From assembly GCA_039814575.1 (NCBI GenBank), contig JBCCAY010000013.1, forward strand, positions 33,227 through 97,226: DNA of 64,000 nucleotides. The letters run 5' to 3'. The translations under genes and the position numbers were made by a program. Shown here in pieces: positions 61,943 to 64,000 of this stretch. Origin of the DNA: MED-G105 sp039814575 (GTDB lineage: Bacteria > Pseudomonadota > Alphaproteobacteria > Caulobacterales > Parvularculaceae). The notes beneath the pieces were generated by a model. The model was not told the origin of the DNA, did no database searches, and saw only the letters and a program-made list of their open reading frames with translations. The number at the start of each line of letters is the position of its first letter. Position 1 is the stretch's first letter.

Positions 61943-63073
61943 TTATCGATCCTTCGGGTCGAGCGCATCGCGCAAGCCGTCGCCCAAGAAGTTCAAGGCG
62001 AATAAAAGCATCGACATCGTCAGCGCTGGGAATATCAACATATAAGGGTCGTTCCGCATATAGCGCGCGCCTTCGGCGATTAAGACGCCGAGCGACGTCA
62101 ACGGCTCTTGCACACCGAGTCCCAAAAAACTCAGGAAGCTCTCAAGCAGAATCACTTTCGGGATCAAAAGCGTCATATAGATGGCCACCGTGCCGGCGAC
62201 GTTCGGGACGATGTGCCGTTTGACAATGTCGAGCTTACCAACGCCAAGCGCCTCTGCGGCTTGCACAAACTCCTTCTGTTTCAGTTGCAGGGTTTGCCCG
62301 CGCGTGATCCGCGCCATGTCGAGCCATTCTATCGCGCCAATCGCGACAAAGATGAGGACGATATTGTTGCCGAAGAAGACGACCAACAAAATTACGAAGA
62401 AGACGAAGGGAAGCGAGTATAGCAAATCCACGACGCGCATCATGATGTTGTCCAGATGACCGCCGACGAACCCCGCGATAGAGCCATAGGTCACGCCAAT
62501 AAGCAGCGCTACGCCCGTCGCAAGGCCGGCCACCAGAAGCGATATCCGTAAGGAAATCAAAATGCGCGTTAGAAGATCGCGACCATTTTGATCCGTCCCC
62601 ATTAGAAAATAGAGCTTTTTCACGTCCGCCGTCACGCGGCCCCGGGTCGCGTCGTCTTCGTTAATCGACATCTCAACATCAGCGAAGACATCCGATCGCA
62701 CAAGGTATCGGGTGATCCGTGGATCGAGCCGCTCGCCTGTCCGATTGACAATGTTAATCTCAACCTGGTCACGCGAAGCATCGATAGCCTCGACATTGAC
62801 CCGTGCGCGCTTCAGAGCCCGCTCAGCAATCGGCACGATCTGGTCGTCTTTCGGATAGGCCGTGAGCGATGGCTTGGCGCCGACAAAATTATTGTACACT
62901 TCATTATACGGATGGGGCGACATCAACGGCCCGAAGCCCGCCGCAATGGTCAAAGCGATCACAACCCACATAGACGCCATCGCCGCGCGGTTCCGCTGCA
63001 AGCGAAGAAACGCCGTATCAAGGAGCGAGCGACTTTCGAGCGTCGCGTCCGCACCGCCGGACCGACTATTCAT
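61943..63073 (-). CDS. oppC: OppC-like oligopeptide ABC transporter permease
   Basis: 376 aa. The permease core closely follows OppC: MGTDQNGRDLLTRILISLRI, YSLPFVFFVILLVVFFGNNI, EAA loop QAAEALGVGKLDIVKRHIVP and terminal FNFLGDGLRDALDPKDR-type ending. It is about 70 residues longer than E. coli OppC; the extra charged segment (roughly residues 60-155) lies between helix 1 and helix 2, so in the periplasm. Overlaps oppB by 8 nt. Confidence 0.93.
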   Translation of the reverse strand: MNSRSGGADATLESRSLLDTAFLRLQRNRAAMASMWVVIALTIAAGFGPLMSPHPYNEVYNNFVGAKPSLTAYPKDDQIVPIAERALKRARVNVEAIDASRDQVEINIVNRTGERLDPRITRYLVRSDVFADVEMSINEDDATRGRVTADVKKLYFLMGTDQNGRDLLTRILISLRISLLVAGLATGVALLIGVTYGSIAGFVGGHLDNIMMRVVDLLYSLPFVFFVILLVVFFGNNIVLIFVAIGAIEWLDMARITRGQTLQLKQKEFVQAAEALGVGKLDIVKRHIVPNVAGTVAIYMTLLIPKVILLESFLSFLGLGVQEPLTSLGVLIAEGARYMRNDPYMLIFPALTMSMLLFALNFLGDGLRDALDPKDR

Positions 63074-63983
63074 ATCGCACCCGCGGGTCGAGCACCGAAT
63101 ACAACAGGTCGATGATGAGATTAAAAATCAGCACAAACGACGCGACGATAACAACCGTGCCCATCACCATAGTGTAGTCGCGGTTAAGGGCGCTTGCGAC
63201 GAAATAACGGCCGATGCCGGGAATATTGAAGATCTGTTCAACGACAATTGAGCCTGTCAGAAGAGCGGCGGCGGCCGGGCCCAAATAGGTCAAAACCGGA
63301 ATGAATGCAGAGCGCAATGCGTGCTTGCCGACAACTTTGGTGAGGGGCAGACCATAGGCGCGCGCGGTTCTTACATGGTCTGACTTCAATGCCTCGAGCA
63401 TCGAGCCGCGCATCAGGCGGGTTATGATCGCGACTTGCGGCAACGCAAGCGAAACCACCGGCAACACCATTTGCGCCGGCGTCCCCCACCCTGTCGCCGG
63501 CAACCAGTTAAAAGTGAGCGCCAAGATCAGCGTTAGGATCGGCGCAAGCACATAGTTCGGTATGGTGATGCCGAAGGTGGCGAATGTTACGATAGCATAA
63601 TCGGCGCGCTTATTTTGGTTCAGCGCCGCGATCGTGCCGAGCAGCACCCCTAAGACTAGCGCGATAGACAGGGCCGTGGCGCCGAGGGTCATCGAGATGG
63701 GCAGACCTTCGCCGAGCACCTCAAGCACGCGTTTGTCTCTGTATACGAATGACGGACCGAGATCGCCCTGCAGCAAATTCCCCATATAGGTCCAATATTG
63801 CTCGATCAACGGTTTATCCAAGCCGTAGCTCGCCCGAATATTTTCAAGGACCGACGGCGCCAAGGGGCGCTCTTCATCGAACGGTCCGCCCGGCGCGACG
63901 CGCATTAGGAAGAACGTAATCGTAATGATGACGAACAGCGTTGGAATAATCGCGAGTATCCGTCTGAGGGCGTAATTCAGCAT
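63066..63983 (-). CDS. oppB: OppB-like oligopeptide ABC transporter permease
   Basis: 305 aa, six helices. N-terminus MLNYALRRILAIIPTLFVI, then MRVAPGGPFDEERPL and the EAA region RTARAYGLPLTKVVGKHAL, ending YSVLDPRVRYE, typical of OppB. GGGGGG precedes the ATG. The periplasmic peptide-binding protein gene (oppA-like) would lie to the right of the window. Confidence 0.93.
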   Translation of the reverse strand: MLNYALRRILAIIPTLFVIITITFFLMRVAPGGPFDEERPLAPSVLENIRASYGLDKPLIEQYWTYMGNLLQGDLGPSFVYRDKRVLEVLGEGLPISMTLGATALSIALVLGVLLGTIAALNQNKRADYAIVTFATFGITIPNYVLAPILTLILALTFNWLPATGWGTPAQMVLPVVSLALPQVAIITRLMRGSMLEALKSDHVRTARAYGLPLTKVVGKHALRSAFIPVLTYLGPAAAALLTGSIVVEQIFNIPGIGRYFVASALNRDYTMVMGTVVIVASFVLIFNLIIDLLYSVLDPRVRYE

Positions 63984-64000
63984 AAGCCCCCCTCACCAGA

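Overview
The window reads as a GC-rich chromosome segment of a free-living Gram-negative alphaproteobacterium. The evidence is the TrmFO-type tRNA methyltransferase, the single-cysteine DksA, an IscR-like regulator heading a suf operon with two cysteine desulfurases, lipoprotein BamB next to Der, and an XrtA-type exopolysaccharide (EPS) cluster. A Parvularculales- or Hyphomonadaceae-like host is my guess; nothing here settles the genus. I recognise no rRNA, tRNA, CRISPR array, prophage or insertion sequence. Genes are dense and mostly housekeeping.

1-13.4 kb: envelope polysaccharide. A leftward cluster runs sugar transferase, TPR protein, Wza-type export lipoprotein, chain-length determinant, tyrosine autokinase, beta-barrel outer-membrane protein and exosortase-associated AAA ATPase. 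This is the typical order of XrtA/PEP-CTERM EPS loci. The exosortase, FemAB-like and deacetylase genes usually found there would lie beyond the left edge. Divergent from it is an unusual fusion of a family-4 glycosyltransferase and a WalW-type polysaccharide deacetylase, followed by an orphan FliO-like gene.

13.9-21.8 kb: Fe-S cluster assembly. The leftward operon is rrf2/iscR-like, iscS-like, sufB, a small Imm32-like gene, sufC, sufD, sufS, sufT and sufA.

22-36 kb: an alpha/beta hydrolase; two related multi-spanning membrane proteins; trmFO; a TetR regulator, pirin and short-chain dehydrogenase; the unit tpr-bamB-der with its downstream-facing neighbour panB; and apt-nnrU.

36-48 kb: an M13 metallopeptidase lipoprotein, an RhlE-like helicase, a diguanylate cyclase, a DCC-family protein, dksA, a secreted YbjN-like protein, a GH24 lysozyme with a C-terminal membrane anchor, and DMT and MATE transporters.

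48-64 kb: a uracil-DNA glycosylase-family protein divergent from a phosphomannomutase/phosphoglucomutase, a TraB/GumN protein, dusA, a strongly degenerate phosphoenolpyruvate-carboxylase homologue, lrp divergent from ald (with a clear terminator), a rhodanese lipoprotein, a sterol-desaturase-family protein, a PBP4-type carboxypeptidase, and an oligopeptide importer oppB-oppC-oppDF whose binding-protein gene is probably off the right edge.

The most unusual items are the PEPC-like protein with altered catalytic loops, the glycosyltransferase-deacetylase fusion, the small gene inside the suf operon, the tail-anchored lysozyme, and the long acidic tail on the EPS ATPase. All alignments were made by eye; no database search was run.
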